A stretch of 64,000 bases of DNA from Thiomicrorhabdus sp. (GTDB lineage: Bacteria; Pseudomonadota; Gammaproteobacteria; Thiomicrospirales; Thiomicrospiraceae), in assembly GCF_963662555.1 (NCBI RefSeq), contig NZ_OY759719.1, positions 888,985-952,984 of the forward strand. The letters run 5' to 3'. Under the pieces are notes generated by a model. The model worked only from the letters and a program-made list of their open reading frames with translations, did not search any database and was not told the origin of the DNA. Below, piece after piece: positions 1 through 9,244 of this stretch (positions within the stretch are counted from its first letter, which is position 1; the number at the start of each line of letters is the position of its first letter). A program made the translations under genes and the position numbers.

Positions 1-179
1 CACGTATCGTTGAAGAGACACAGTGGCAAGGTAAGGTTTACCAAATCTCTGCTGTACAACGTGACGGTACTCAAAAGTTAGTGAATGATATCGCTTATGC
101 CCTAGAGCAAAACCGAATTGAAGCTTCTGAAGAAGAAGCTCCTGTGCGTGCACAGGTTGACGAAGATTTTGATTTTTAA
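1..179 (+). CDS. obgE: GTPase Obg/CgtA, C-terminal end (partial)
   Basis: Only the last 58 codons are in the window (frame from base 3, TAA at 177-179). The residues KVYQISAVQRDGTQKLVND match the end of the Obg G-domain (the SA-x-x-x-x-G-x-x-x-L G5 region), followed by an acidic tail ending DEDFDF. Obg is a ribosome-associated GTPase needed for 50S assembly and stress control. proB follows after 35 bp on the same strand, the usual obgE-proB order in gammaproteobacteria, which supports the call. The GTP-binding motifs are outside the window. Confidence 0.8.
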   Translation, partial: RIVEETQWQGKVYQISAVQRDGTQKLVNDIAYALEQNRIEASEEEAPVRAQVDEDFDF

Positions 180-214
180 GATTAGCCTGTAACGAAAAGG
201 TGAGTTAAAACTAT

Positions 215-1339
215 ATGCAGCGTTCTGATTTAAAAAATACCAAACGTTGGGTGGTTAAAATTGGCAGTGCCTTATTAACAAATGATGGCCAAGGATTAAA
301 TCGTAAAGCTCTTGCAAGTTGGGTTGCGCAGATGGTTGAGTTGAAAAACCAAGGCGTTGAAGTTGTAATTGTCTCTTCAGGTTCGGTAGCTGAAGGTATG
401 AAACGTCTAGGTTGGAAAACCCGTCCTAAATTACTAAATGAACTACAAGCGGCCGCTTCAGTTGGTCAAATGGGCTTAATTCAAGCTTATGAATCAAAGT
501 TTTCTCAGTACGATATCCATTCAGCACAAATTTTAATGACACATGATGATTTATCTAACCGTAAGCGTTATTTAAATGTAAAAAGTGCTATTGAAACCCT
601 TCTTGAGTACGGCGTTGTACCTATTATTAATGAAAACGATACCGTTGTAACCGATGAGATTCGTTTTGGCGATAATGACACCTTAGCAGCCTTAACAGCT
701 AATCTTATCTCTGCAGATGTGTTGGTTATTTTGACCGATCAACAAGGTCTTTATAATGATAATCCTCGTGAAAATCCAAATGCTGAATTAATCAGCGAAG
801 CACGTGTGAGCCGTAAAGATATTGAAGCAATGGCCAGCCCAGAAGGTGGTGCTTTAGGTAAGGGTGGTATGTACACTAAAGTGATGGCGGCAAAACGTGC
901 AGCACGTTCTGGTACGGCAACTTTAATTGCTTCCGGTCACGCAGAAAATATCTTACCTAATCTATTTCATGGTGCATCACAAGGCACTTTATTAATACCA
1001 GACTTAGAACCTTTAACGGCCCGTCAGCAATGGCTAGCAGGTCATTTACAGGCTAAAGGTTCATTGGTAATTGATGAGGGAGCAGTTAAAGTATTGCGTT
1101 CTTCAGGTAAAAGTTTACTGCCTATTGGTGTTAAATCTATGCATGGAAATTTTCAGCGTGGAGAAATGGTAGTCTGTTATGATGAAGTTGGTAAAGAAGT
1201 TGCTCGTGGTTTAGTAAATTATTCGCTGACTGAAGCTCAACAGATTATGGGTAAACCCAGTCAGCAGATTGAATCAATACTTGGGTATATTGAAGATGAA
1301 TCACTTGTGCATAGAGATAACTTAGTACTTAGTGAATAA
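215..1339 (+). CDS. proB: Glutamate 5-kinase
   Basis: Phosphorylates L-glutamate, the first step of proline synthesis in the cytoplasm. The 374 residues are the usual length of the long form. An amino-acid kinase domain covers about residues 10-260 ([11 protein letters not shown] near the start, then [17 protein letters not shown] for substrate and ATP binding, and [11 protein letters not shown]). A PUA domain covers about 275-355. The ATG is preceded by AAGGTGAG. It lies downstream of obgE. proC, for the last proline step, is far away at 37061-37888. Feedback inhibition by proline is known for the family and is not visible here. Confidence 0.96.
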   Translation: MQRSDLKNTKRWVVKIGSALLTNDGQGLNRKALASWVAQMVELKNQGVEVVIVSSGSVAEGMKRLGWKTRPKLLNELQAAASVGQMGLIQAYESKFSQYDIHSAQILMTHDDLSNRKRYLNVKSAIETLLEYGVVPIINENDTVVTDEIRFGDNDTLAALTANLISADVLVILTDQQGLYNDNPRENPNAELISEARVSRKDIEAMASPEGGALGKGGMYTKVMAAKRAARSGTATLIASGHAENILPNLFHGASQGTLLIPDLEPLTARQQWLAGHLQAKGSLVIDEGAVKVLRSSGKSLLPIGVKSMHGNFQRGEMVVCYDEVGKEVARGLVNYSLTEAQQIMGKPSQQIESILGYIEDESLVHRDNLVLSE

Positions 1340-1397
1340 AAAACCTATTTTTTAATATCGATTAATCTTTTTAAAATACATAAGGGTAGCATGGTAT

Positions 1398-2597
1398 ATG
1401 TCTGAAGTATTTATTGGGCGACAACCTATTTTAGATAGAGAGATGAATGTCTTTGCTTATGAGCTTCAGTTTTATCACGGCATTAATCCAAATAATAAAA
1501 GTCTAGAAGCAACCGAAGAGTTGATTAAAGATATTGAAGAAAAAATTGGCTTTCAATCGATCGTGGGTGACCATAATGCCATGCTTCATTTGCCAAAAGA
1601 ACTCATTAAAAAGTCTGCATTGCCCCAATTTGATACAACTCACCAACTTGTTTTAGAAATACCCAATAATATTACCCGTGATATTGAATTATTACGTAAC
1701 TTAAAAGAGTTAAAAGCAGAAGGCGTCAGCATAGCTCTTGATGACTTTATGGATGATGAGTCGAGTGTTCGTTTAGCGGGAATTAGTGATTACGTTAAGA
1801 TTGATCCTGAATCACATAACGAAATACAGATGAAAAAAATGCTTGCAGAATTGCAGCAAAAAAATATTAAAGTTATTGCTGAAAAAGTAGAAACAGAAGA
1901 AATGTTTTTCTATTTAAAAAAGCTTGGTTTTGATTATTTTCAAGGCTATTTCTTTACCAATCCTATTATTATTAATGGTCAAAAATTAAGTGGCAATAAA
2001 CTTACATTGTTGCAACTGCTTTCTAAAGTGAATGATCCATCAACCGATTTTGAAGAGCTTTCAAAAATCATTGCTCAAGATGTGGCATTAAGTCATAAGC
2101 TTTTAGTAGCAATCAATAATCCCGCCGCGATGATTCCGATTCGTGTAGAAAATATTTCTGACGCCTTGAAGTATATGGGGATTAAACGTTTAAAGTTTTG
2201 GGTTAATATGCTCATGCTTTCAAGTATGAAAGATATTCCTCAAGAATTATTAACTACTTCATTAATGCGTGCTAAATTTTGTGAGCTATTGGCAGAATCG
2301 ACAGGTCATTCCGCCGATAAAGACAGCTTTTTTTTAGTAGGTTTATTTTCTAATTTAGGAGCTTTTTTCAAAACTCCGATTGCTGAAGTCGTGGCTGAGA
2401 TGCCTTTAGCTGAAGAGCTTGTTAACGCACTGGTTGAAAAGGAAGGCCCAATGGGTGATGCTTTAAAAGTGTTAATCAGTATTGAGCAGTTTAACCACAC
2501 CTTAACTAGCTTGCGATATGATGGATTAAATATAAGGCAGATTGGTAGCAGCTTTATGGCTGCAAATGCCTGGGCTCAACAAGTGTTAAAAGGTTAA
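1398..2597 (+). CDS. EAL-HDOD domain signalling protein, EAL probably inactive
   Basis: A cytoplasmic protein of 399 residues with an N-terminal EAL-like domain (about 1-190, starting FIGRQPILDREMNVFAYELQF) and a C-terminal HDOD domain (about 200-390). This is the YuxH/CdgJ-type architecture. The EAL signature is degenerate: YELQF replaces E-x-L-x-R, and the DDFGTGYS loop reads DDFMDDES. It is therefore unlikely to cleave c-di-GMP and more likely works as a binding or protein-interaction module, as described for related motility regulators. It lies 58 bp after proB and a terminator follows it. It has no signal peptide or membrane segment. Confidence 0.85.
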   Translation: MSEVFIGRQPILDREMNVFAYELQFYHGINPNNKSLEATEELIKDIEEKIGFQSIVGDHNAMLHLPKELIKKSALPQFDTTHQLVLEIPNNITRDIELLRNLKELKAEGVSIALDDFMDDESSVRLAGISDYVKIDPESHNEIQMKKMLAELQQKNIKVIAEKVETEEMFFYLKKLGFDYFQGYFFTNPIIINGQKLSGNKLTLLQLLSKVNDPSTDFEELSKIIAQDVALSHKLLVAINNPAAMIPIRVENISDALKYMGIKRLKFWVNMLMLSSMKDIPQELLTTSLMRAKFCELLAESTGHSADKDSFFLVGLFSNLGAFFKTPIAEVVAEMPLAEELVNALVEKEGPMGDALKVLISIEQFNHTLTSLRYDGLNIRQIGSSFMAANAWAQQVLKG

Positions 2598-2660
2598 ATG
2601 AACTAACCTAAAAGCTTTAATTTAGATGCCATTCAATTGTACAATTTAGTAACACATTGC

Positions 2661-2698
2661 AAATAAAGTCGGCTTTTGTCCGGCTTTATTTGTTTTTA
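2661..2698 (+). terminator. Rho-independent terminator after the EAL-HDOD gene
   Basis: The arms AAATAAAGTCGG and CCGGCTTTATTT pair with one G-U wobble around a short loop and are followed by GTTTTT. It lies 64 bp after the stop of the EAL-HDOD gene. Confidence 0.8.
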
Positions 2699-2808
2699 AG
2701 GGCTTATTTAAAGCAGATAATACTTATTAGTTAGTATGAGTGAATCATATAAAATGATATTAAATAAACATAAGTCCAGAATAAGCCCAGAAAAATAGGA
2801 GCACCGCT

Positions 2809-4179
2809 ATGACAATGCGTTCAATAAATCCAGCAACCGGTGAGTTGCTAATAGAGTTTGATACATGGGATGAAGAAACATTAGATTACACCCTCAATCA
2901 AGCTGGCCATATGTTTGAAGATTGGTCTAAATTAACACCAATGGAAGATCGCTGTACCATGATTAAACGAGTGGCAGAGGTGTTACGAGATGACATTGAA
3001 CCTTTGGCTGAGTTGATTACGCTAGAGATGGGTAAAACCACCAAAGAGGCTCAGGCTGAAATTGAAAAATGTGCCTGGGTTTGTGATTTTTACGCAGAAA
3101 AAGGCCCTGCATATTTAGCAGATGAAGTGGTTGAAACCGATGCCAGCAAAAGTTATGTAGCTTATTTACCATTGGGTGTTGTATTGGCAGTGATGCCTTG
3201 GAACTATCCGTTTTGGCAAGTCTTCCGTTTTGCTGCTCCAGCATTGATTGCAGGTAATATTGCGGTGTTAAAGCATGCTTCAAATGTTCCTCAATGTGCT
3301 TTAGCCATGGAAGAAGTTTTTCGTAAAGCAGGTTTTCCAGACCATATCTTTTCAAACTTAATGATTGGTTCAGACAAGGTTGAACAAGTTATTAGGCACC
3401 CAGTAGTAAGAGCGGTAACTTTAACAGGTAGTGAGAATGCGGGTCGTAAAGTTGCGAGTATTGCTGGTTCTGAATTAAAGAAAACTGTGCTAGAACTCGG
3501 TGGTTCTGATGCATTTATTGTGCTGGATAGTGCCAATATTAAAGATGCTGTTCAGGGTGCAATAGTTGGGCGTTATCAGAATATGGGGCAGAGTTGTATT
3601 GCTGCAAAACGTTTTATTGTTGACCAATTTATTGCCGATGAATTTGTGGATCAGCTTAAAACAGCAGTTGAAGAGAAGTTTGTTGCTGGTGACCCAATGG
3701 TTCCAGAAACTACCTTAGCTCCAATGGCTCGCCAAGACCTACTTGATGAGCTTCATGAGCAAGTCATGGCATCTGTAGAATTAGGGGCAAAAATCGTTAC
3801 AGGTGGTTACCAGCTAGATCGTCCTGGTTGTTATTATGCACCAACCATTTTAACCAATGTTTCTAGTAATATGCCTGCCTATCATGAAGAATTATTTGGC
3901 CCTGTTGCCATTGTGATTAAAGCTTCAGAACCAGCACACGCTCTAGGGATTGCTAATGGGGTTGAGTTTGGTTTGGGCGGCTCTATTTGGACAAATGATA
4001 TTGCTACGGCAGAGACTATGGCTCGCGGCATGGAATCTGGAGCGACTTTTGTCAATAACATAACTTTTTCAGATCCTAGGATGCCGTTTGGTGGTGTTAA
4101 AAATTCGGGGTATGGTCGTGAGTTATCAGAACATGGTATTCGTGAATTTACTAATGTAAAATCTATTTGGATTAAATAA
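2809..4179 (+). CDS. Aldehyde dehydrogenase, succinate-semialdehyde dehydrogenase (Sad/YneI-like)
   Basis: Oxidises an aldehyde, most likely succinate semialdehyde, to the acid with NAD(P)+. It has 456 residues, the length of the short cytosolic Sad/YneI group, and resembles that group along its whole length (SINPATGELL start, PLGVVLAVMPWNYPFWQV, TLTGSENAG, LELGGSDAF, GRYQNMGQSCIAAKRF, GREL near the end). The catalytic Cys is at about residue 263 and the general-base Glu at about 229. A clear AGGAG site precedes the ATG. It stands alone between terminator-like regions with no GABA gene nearby, so the exact substrate is inferred from the family. Confidence 0.88.
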   Translation: MTMRSINPATGELLIEFDTWDEETLDYTLNQAGHMFEDWSKLTPMEDRCTMIKRVAEVLRDDIEPLAELITLEMGKTTKEAQAEIEKCAWVCDFYAEKGPAYLADEVVETDASKSYVAYLPLGVVLAVMPWNYPFWQVFRFAAPALIAGNIAVLKHASNVPQCALAMEEVFRKAGFPDHIFSNLMIGSDKVEQVIRHPVVRAVTLTGSENAGRKVASIAGSELKKTVLELGGSDAFIVLDSANIKDAVQGAIVGRYQNMGQSCIAAKRFIVDQFIADEFVDQLKTAVEEKFVAGDPMVPETTLAPMARQDLLDELHEQVMASVELGAKIVTGGYQLDRPGCYYAPTILTNVSSNMPAYHEELFGPVAIVIKASEPAHALGIANGVEFGLGGSIWTNDIATAETMARGMESGATFVNNITFSDPRMPFGGVKNSGYGRELSEHGIREFTNVKSIWIK

Positions 4180-4268
4180 CTATCACTCAGCACCAGGTTG
4201 TTAACACGTTTAGTTATTAACTAAAGATTGTGTAATTTAAATAATGCCAGTTTAAAAAAAGGCCAACT

Positions 4269-5036
4269 ATGTTTGATTTACTGTTTAAAACTTTATCTGA
4301 TTTAAAAGAGCCAGCGATCTTGTGGCGTTTGTTTGTGCCATTTGTGGCAGCGATTGTTTTGGTCTCTATTATGGGCTACGGCATTTTTGGCGTGTTTTTG
4401 GTAAGTGACTTTGTCACGCAGAATCCGATTGTGCAAGATATGGGCGTTTGGACTGATCAGGCAGAACAAAGCATTGGTGCAATTCCTTTTATCGGTAGTG
4501 CCTTGCTGTGGATTTTTGGAATGGTATTTGCCGTTATTGCGGGAATTTTAGGCGTACTGTTAGGCAGTTATTTAATTTTGATTTTTGCCATGATTATTAC
4601 CGGCTTTATGACGGATAGTTTGGTAAAAGTTGTGCATGACAAACATTATCCTAATGCCGACTACTCTGGCCATGGAACAATGATGGGGATGATAGGAAAG
4701 CTACTATGGTTTGGCTTTTTACTATTGTTGTTGTTTATTGTTACGATTCCAATGCTGTTTATTCCATTGGTGAATGTGGTGTGGTTTTGGTTGCTAGGTT
4801 TTATGTTTTTTAGATATTCAATTGTTCAAGACGTGGGGCAGGTAATTTTACCTGAATCGATGTTTAATCAGGTTAAGCCCATGACAAACTGGACACCGAC
4901 CACGGCATTAGCCGCTTTGTTTTTAATGAGCACTTTACCGTTAATTGGTTTGTTTGTTCCTGTACTTGCGGTGATTGCATTATCGCATCACTATTTTGAG
5001 CACCTTTCTACTATGCCTGCGAGAGAGCCTTCTTAA
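4269..5036 (+). CDS. EI24/CysZ-like integral membrane protein
   Basis: A 255-residue inner-membrane protein with about five or six hydrophobic segments (around residues 20-45, 72-110, 140-190 and 210-240). A polar stretch (VHDKHYPNADYSGHGTMMG) lies between the segments. The overall pattern matches the EI24 family, which includes the sulfate permease CysZ, but I cannot show sulfate transport. No sulfur assimilation genes are adjacent. It lies 89 bp after the dehydrogenase gene and converges on srmB, with a copy of the dispersed palindrome in the gap. Confidence 0.7.
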   Translation: MFDLLFKTLSDLKEPAILWRLFVPFVAAIVLVSIMGYGIFGVFLVSDFVTQNPIVQDMGVWTDQAEQSIGAIPFIGSALLWIFGMVFAVIAGILGVLLGSYLILIFAMIITGFMTDSLVKVVHDKHYPNADYSGHGTMMGMIGKLLWFGFLLLLLFIVTIPMLFIPLVNVVWFWLLGFMFFRYSIVQDVGQVILPESMFNQVKPMTNWTPTTALAALFLMSTLPLIGLFVPVLAVIALSHHYFEHLSTMPAREPS

Positions 5037-5044
5037 GATAATCT

Positions 5045-5084
5045 ACCAGGCCTGCAAAAATGGTTTTTACCAGGCCTGGTAAAA
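5045..5084. repeat. Dispersed palindrome, partial plus perfect copy 24 bp apart
   Basis: A partial copy ACCAGGCCTG (5045-5054) is followed by a perfect ACCAGGCCTGGT (5069-5080). The perfect copy is extended to the 20-bp perfect palindrome TTTTACCAGGCCTGGTAAAA (5065-5084). The start-to-start distance is 24 bp, the same as in the pair at 59676-59711. It lies between two convergent genes. Confidence 0.9.
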
Positions 5085-5098
5085 TTTTATCAGCTATT

Positions 5099-5119
5099 AA
5101 CATGGTTGTAAGCCATGTT
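5099..5119. terminator. Weak hairpin between convergent genes
   Basis: AACATGG and CCATGTT pair around a 7-nt loop, just past the stops of the EI24 gene (+) and the helicase gene (-). There is no strong T-tract, so a terminator role is only possible. Confidence 0.4.
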
Positions 5120-5131
5120 TAATCAACGTAT

Positions 5132-6367
5132 TTAACGTTTCTTTTTAGTCGTTTTTTTAGCTTTTTTCTTAGCTACCGATTTCTTAGGTTTCTTTTTGGT
5201 CGTCGCTTTTTTAATGGCATCTCTTAGCTTAAAGTTAGGTTCTAGGCCTGCAATTTTTTCTTCAGGCAGTTTTTGTTGTAGATGGTATTCCACTCTTTCT
5301 AAATTTGGTAGATCATGGCGTTCTACAATGTTGATAGCTACGCCGACCTGTTGTGCTCTGCCGGTACGTCCAATGCGGTGAATGTACATATCACCTCTAA
5401 ATGGCATATCGTAATTGATTACGTGGGTAATATTTAACATATCTAAACCACGGGCAGCCACATCGGTTGCTACTAAGACTTTGATTTTTCCAGAGGTGAA
5501 TTTTTGCATTTTCTCAAGGCGTACTGCTTGAATAAAATCGCCATGTAGAACTTGAGCAGAGATGTTTTGTGATTGAAGATACTCTGTGACTTCAATCGCT
5601 TTGTCTTTTTTATTGCAAAAAACAATGGCACTTTGGCAACTTGGGTCACTCAGCAAATTGGTAAGAATAGCGTGCTTGTGCTCTTTATCATTAGCCAAGT
5701 AGACCGCTTGCTGAACCTGTACCGATTGTTGGTTAGGAGCATCAATTTGTACGACGTCTGGGTTATCTAACACTTCATCGGCAAATTTGGCAACGCCAGA
5801 ACCACTTAATGTTGCAGAGAATAAGCCAGCTTGGAAGTCACCAGGAATCGCTTCTATTAATGCTCTAACCGTTGGTCCTTGACCCATGTCTAACATGCGA
5901 TCAGCTTCATCGATAATAAGCATTTCTATGTCAGAAAGATTGACTTGGTCTTCTTCCATAATCTTGGCTAAACGCCCAGGTGTTGCTACCAAAATGTCGC
6001 AGGGTTTTTTTAAGGTTTCAATTTGTTGGCTCATTTTAAAGCCACCAGTAATCACTGCAGTAGCAAAGTCACAGTAGGTGTTGAGCTGTTTAAGCACCTT
6101 GTGAATTTGAAAAGCCAGCTCACGAGTTGGGGCCAATAACAGAACTCTAGGTTGATTACTGCGTTGTGGCTCATCCAGAAGATATTGTAAAACAGGCAGT
6201 ACAAAGGCCGCCGTTTTACCCGTACCTGTGGCCGCTCCAGCCAATAAGTCTCTGCGATTCATCAGAACAGGAATAGCCGCTTCTTGAATTGGGGTCGGCT
6301 TGTGGTATTTTAGTTGTTCAATCGCATCCAGCAGGGCGGGATCTAAATCCAGTTCTTCAAAAGTCAT
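5132..6367 (-). CDS. DEAD-box RNA helicase, SrmB-like
   Basis: An ATP-dependent RNA helicase of 411 residues, probably acting in ribosome assembly or RNA turnover. The Q-motif region (PTPIQEAAIP), Walker A AATGTGKT, PTREL, TPGR, DEAD, SAT, the ARGLD region and HRIGRTGR are all intact. The tail after about residue 385 is very Lys-rich (repeated KKK and AKK) and should bind RNA. Overall similarity (LEHLL-like core, VATDVAARG, short basic tail) is closest to SrmB, but RhlE or RhlB cannot be excluded. It is monocistronic, with a dispersed palindrome copy upstream and a pair downstream. Confidence 0.88.
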   Translation of the reverse strand: MTFEELDLDPALLDAIEQLKYHKPTPIQEAAIPVLMNRRDLLAGAATGTGKTAAFVLPVLQYLLDEPQRSNQPRVLLLAPTRELAFQIHKVLKQLNTYCDFATAVITGGFKMSQQIETLKKPCDILVATPGRLAKIMEEDQVNLSDIEMLIIDEADRMLDMGQGPTVRALIEAIPGDFQAGLFSATLSGSGVAKFADEVLDNPDVVQIDAPNQQSVQVQQAVYLANDKEHKHAILTNLLSDPSCQSAIVFCNKKDKAIEVTEYLQSQNISAQVLHGDFIQAVRLEKMQKFTSGKIKVLVATDVAARGLDMLNITHVINYDMPFRGDMYIHRIGRTGRAQQVGVAINIVERHDLPNLERVEYHLQQKLPEEKIAGLEPNFKLRDAIKKATTKKKPKKSVAKKKAKKTTKKKR

Positions 6368-6400
6368 GTGGTTCTCAATGTTGTCGCCTAGTTGTAATTT

Positions 6401-6412
6401 ACCAGGCCTGGT
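6401..6412. repeat. Dispersed palindrome ACCAGGCCTGGT
   Basis: Perfect 12-mer, symmetric over 16 bp as TTACCAGGCCTGGTAA. It lies 33 bp upstream of the helicase start codon, between two genes on the minus strand, so it may sit in the helicase promoter region. Confidence 0.9.
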
Positions 6413-6494
6413 AATTTAATTTTTATACAGGCAAGAGATGCGTTTTTTACGCTTTCCCTGCTATTTCAGAGATCTTTATTATGTATATTGGTTT

Positions 6495-7865
6495 CTATTT
6501 GTGTATTTTATAACAAGGATGATACTCACTGGAATCTAGTTTCATACGTTTTTGTTCAACAAAGCTATGTAATAGGAGATCCATTGCTTCCATAATCTCT
6601 TTGTCGCCGTGTAAATCAAATGGGCCATGACGCGCAATTTGTTTAATGCCGTCAGCTTTAACATTGCCCGCTACTATTCCAGAAAAGGCTTTGCGTAATT
6701 GCCCTGCCAAACTATGTACAGGTTGGTCTTTGTGTAAGTTGAGTTCGGCCATGTTTTTGTGGGTTGGTATAAATGGTTGCTGGTGTTCCAGATCTAACAT
6801 TAAACGCCAGTTATAGTAGTAAGCATCACTGCTCGCCTTACGGTCTTGTCTCACCACTTCCATTTGGGCTTTCATATAGGTGGCAATGTCTCTAGGGTGA
6901 TCAATCATCACTCTAAGCATATCTATGGCAGGCTTGCCTAAGGTTTCTGCTAAAAAGTGCATGACCCCATCAAAATAGTGGCGGCTGCTTTCATCGCCAG
7001 TCAAAATTACGGGAAGGGCAATATCTTGGTTTTTTGGGTTGAGCAAAATGCTCAATAAGTAGAGTAGCTCTTCCATTGTGCCTGGGCCGCCAGGGAAGAT
7101 AATAATACCGTGACCAATTCGTACAAAAGCTTCTAGGCGTTTTTCTATGTCTGGCATGATACACAGTTCATTTACAAAGGCATTAGGGGCTTCAGCGGCA
7201 ATAATTCCGGGTTCGGTCATGCCAATGTAGCGACCATTTTGGTAACGTTGTTTGCCGTGCCCTAAAATAGCCCCTTTCATTGGGCCTTTCATGACGCCAG
7301 GGCCACAGCCAGTGCATATGTCTAAATTGCGTAACCCTAGTTCATAGCCTAAGTGTTTGCTGTAATGGTATTCTTCATCAGGTATTGAGTGGCCACCCCA
7401 GCAGACCACAATGTTAGGAAGTTCATTAGGTTTCATTAGTTGGGCGTTACGAGCAATATGAAACACGGCATTGGTAATGCCATGCGAGGAAGTTAGATCT
7501 AATTTAGGGCTAAATAGAACTTCATTTCTTGAGTAGATTAAATCGCGAATAACAGCAAACAAGTGCTCTTTAATACCCACTATTAATTCATTGTCAACAA
7601 AGGCTTGGCGTGGAGCATTTTTTATAATCAGTTGCACACCACGTCCTTTCACGCCAACGTTTATTGAAAAGTTTGGATATTTTTCCAGCAAAGCTAATTC
7701 ATTGTCGGCTTCTGAACCTGTGTTTAATACCGCCAAGGCACAGCGTAGTAGGATGTCATTTAAACCCTCATCAGAGACATCGCATAGCTGTCTTGCTTCA
7801 CGGTAAGATAAAATTTGTAAAGAGCCTTCTGGGCGAATAATCACTTCTTCAATATCGGTATTCAT
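6495..7865 (-). CDS. ppnN: Pyrimidine/purine nucleotide 5'-monophosphate nucleosidase
   Basis: Splits nucleoside monophosphates into base and ribose 5-phosphate. E. coli PpnN (YgdH) is activated by (p)ppGpp. The protein is co-linear with PpnN along its whole length: NICTGCGPG-like motif (DICTGCGPGVMKGPMKGA), GMTEPGIIAAE, MPDIEKRLEAFVRIGHGIIIFPGGPGTMEELLYLLSILL (LOG-family PGGxGTxxE) and a C-terminal RMKL-x-YxPCYKI. An in-frame GTG at 7877 would add four residues. I prefer the ATG at 7865, and neither start has a strong ribosome site. It is divergent from the AI-2E permease gene with a very short shared promoter region. Confidence 0.93.
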   Translation of the reverse strand: MNTDIEEVIIRPEGSLQILSYREARQLCDVSDEGLNDILLRCALAVLNTGSEADNELALLEKYPNFSINVGVKGRGVQLIIKNAPRQAFVDNELIVGIKEHLFAVIRDLIYSRNEVLFSPKLDLTSSHGITNAVFHIARNAQLMKPNELPNIVVCWGGHSIPDEEYHYSKHLGYELGLRNLDICTGCGPGVMKGPMKGAILGHGKQRYQNGRYIGMTEPGIIAAEAPNAFVNELCIMPDIEKRLEAFVRIGHGIIIFPGGPGTMEELLYLLSILLNPKNQDIALPVILTGDESSRHYFDGVMHFLAETLGKPAIDMLRVMIDHPRDIATYMKAQMEVVRQDRKASSDAYYYNWRLMLDLEHQQPFIPTHKNMAELNLHKDQPVHSLAGQLRKAFSGIVAGNVKADGIKQIARHGPFDLHGDKEIMEAMDLLLHSFVEQKRMKLDSSEYHPCYKIHK

Positions 7866-7911
7866 GATAGGGTACACTCATCGTTGATTACTATTTTTTA
7901 TGAGGTTTATT

Positions 7912-9015
7912 ATGCGTGACAATCGTCCTTATGAGGAAGGTTTTTTAATGATTTTACTGGTTCTCGCCATTACGGTAATCATTTGGTTGTTTTTTCCTTT
8001 TTTAGAAGCACTTTTCTTTGCCATGATTTTAGCCACGGCAAGTTATAAAGGGTATCAAAAATTACTACCTAAGTTAAATCACTCAGAAACTTCGGCTGCT
8101 TTGATTATGAGTGTTGCTGTGTTTGTGGGAGTCATTGCACCCGTTACCTATTTATTGGTTGAGGTGAGTTTGCAGGTGGGTGGTTTAATGAATCACGCTC
8201 AAACCTGGTTGGGCCAGCAAAATGCAGAGAGTTTAACGAAACTCAATCAATCAATCTTAGGGTATTTACCAATGAGTGAATCTACCCAAGCAGATGTTTT
8301 AGCACAGTTAAGAGATAACTCACAAAAGATTATTGGTTTTGTGCAAAACGCCACCGTATTTCTGCTTGAAGGCGTATTAGGTACAACCTCATCATTTATT
8401 ACCTTTATTGGCTTGTCAGTTTTTGCGTTATTTTTCTTTTATCGTGATGGTCATCGAATTGCTCATCACATCAAAATACTTTCACCGTTAGAAAACTACT
8501 ATGACTTAATGATTATGAATCGTTTTGCTTCACTCTCTACGGTGTTGACTTTGAGTGTGGTAGGTATTGCTTTTGTGCAAGGTTTCTCTTTTGCGATTAT
8601 CTCTTGGGTGCTAGGTTTACCAGGCCTGTTTATTGGTATGGCAATTGCCGTGACCTCTTTTATACCTGTAGTGGGTGCCGCATTAGTTTGGATTCCCATT
8701 GTGATTTATAGCCTGATTCAAGGTGAGTACGTGACGGCGGCAATTATTACTTTTTGGGGTGTGGTTATAACCGGGTTTGTGATTGATAATATTTTACGAC
8801 CCATTATGATTAACCGTTTATCTAAAAGTTTAAGTGGTGGTGGCGAAGGTTTGGAAGTGGCCAACCATACCTTAATTACGGTGCTTTCAACTTTTGCAGG
8901 GCTCTTACATTTTGGGGTGATTGGACTGTTTTTTGGGCCAGTTATTGCCGCGATGGCTATTACCATATTTGATGTATATGAGCATAAAAACTCACATTCT
9001 TTAGATAGAAGTTAA
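7912..9015 (+). CDS. AI-2E family transporter (PerM/YdiK-like permease)
   Basis: A polytopic inner-membrane protein of 367 residues with about seven or eight hydrophobic segments. These include a paired segment at the start, a soluble region with helices (about 90-150), and the conserved late motifs NILRPIMINRL and GGLIAFG-like GLLHFGVIGLFFGPVI. The family exports small molecules or Na+/H+, and a true AI-2 role is known for only a few members. The start at 7912 has GAGG spaced 8 bases away. The upstream ATG at 7900 overlaps that ribosome site and is less likely. A strong terminator follows. Confidence 0.85.
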   Translation: MRDNRPYEEGFLMILLVLAITVIIWLFFPFLEALFFAMILATASYKGYQKLLPKLNHSETSAALIMSVAVFVGVIAPVTYLLVEVSLQVGGLMNHAQTWLGQQNAESLTKLNQSILGYLPMSESTQADVLAQLRDNSQKIIGFVQNATVFLLEGVLGTTSSFITFIGLSVFALFFFYRDGHRIAHHIKILSPLENYYDLMIMNRFASLSTVLTLSVVGIAFVQGFSFAIISWVLGLPGLFIGMAIAVTSFIPVVGAALVWIPIVIYSLIQGEYVTAAIITFWGVVITGFVIDNILRPIMINRLSKSLSGGGEGLEVANHTLITVLSTFAGLLHFGVIGLFFGPVIAAMAITIFDVYEHKNSHSLDRS

Positions 9016-9037
9016 TAGAGTTAACATAGTTAAATCA
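9011..9037. repeat. 9-bp degenerate tandem repeat at a stop codon
   Basis: Three units, gttaataga, gttaacata and gttaaatca, start inside the stop codon region of the AI-2E permease gene and run into the gap. Confidence 0.6.
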
Positions 9038-9133
9038 ATTTACCCTATGCTCACAATATATAAATGGCCACAGGGCATGCCAGGCTTGTATACCTCATTG
9101 CGTGGTGTGGTAAATTGTAAAAAAATGATAAAT

Positions 9134-9177
9134 AAAAAAGCCGGCTGGGGAATGATTATTTCCCAACCGGCTTTTTT
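9134..9177. terminator. Bidirectional terminator between convergent genes
   Basis: A long stem (AAAAAAGCCGG with CCGGCTTTTTT, continued by GGGGAA/TTCCC) around a loop at about 9153-9158. The A-run on one side and T-run on the other allow termination of both the permease gene (+) and folE2 (-). Confidence 0.88.
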
Positions 9178-9244
9178 GATTTACGGCAATAATTAGTTAA
9201 CAACGAATGAAATATGAATCCATTATCAACTAATGATCAATTAA

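Noticed and set aside
5065..5084. The dispersed palindrome as an intrinsic terminator
   Set aside because: Copies have no loop between arms, several lie inside genes, and real hairpin terminators are present nearby. Termination cannot be its main role.
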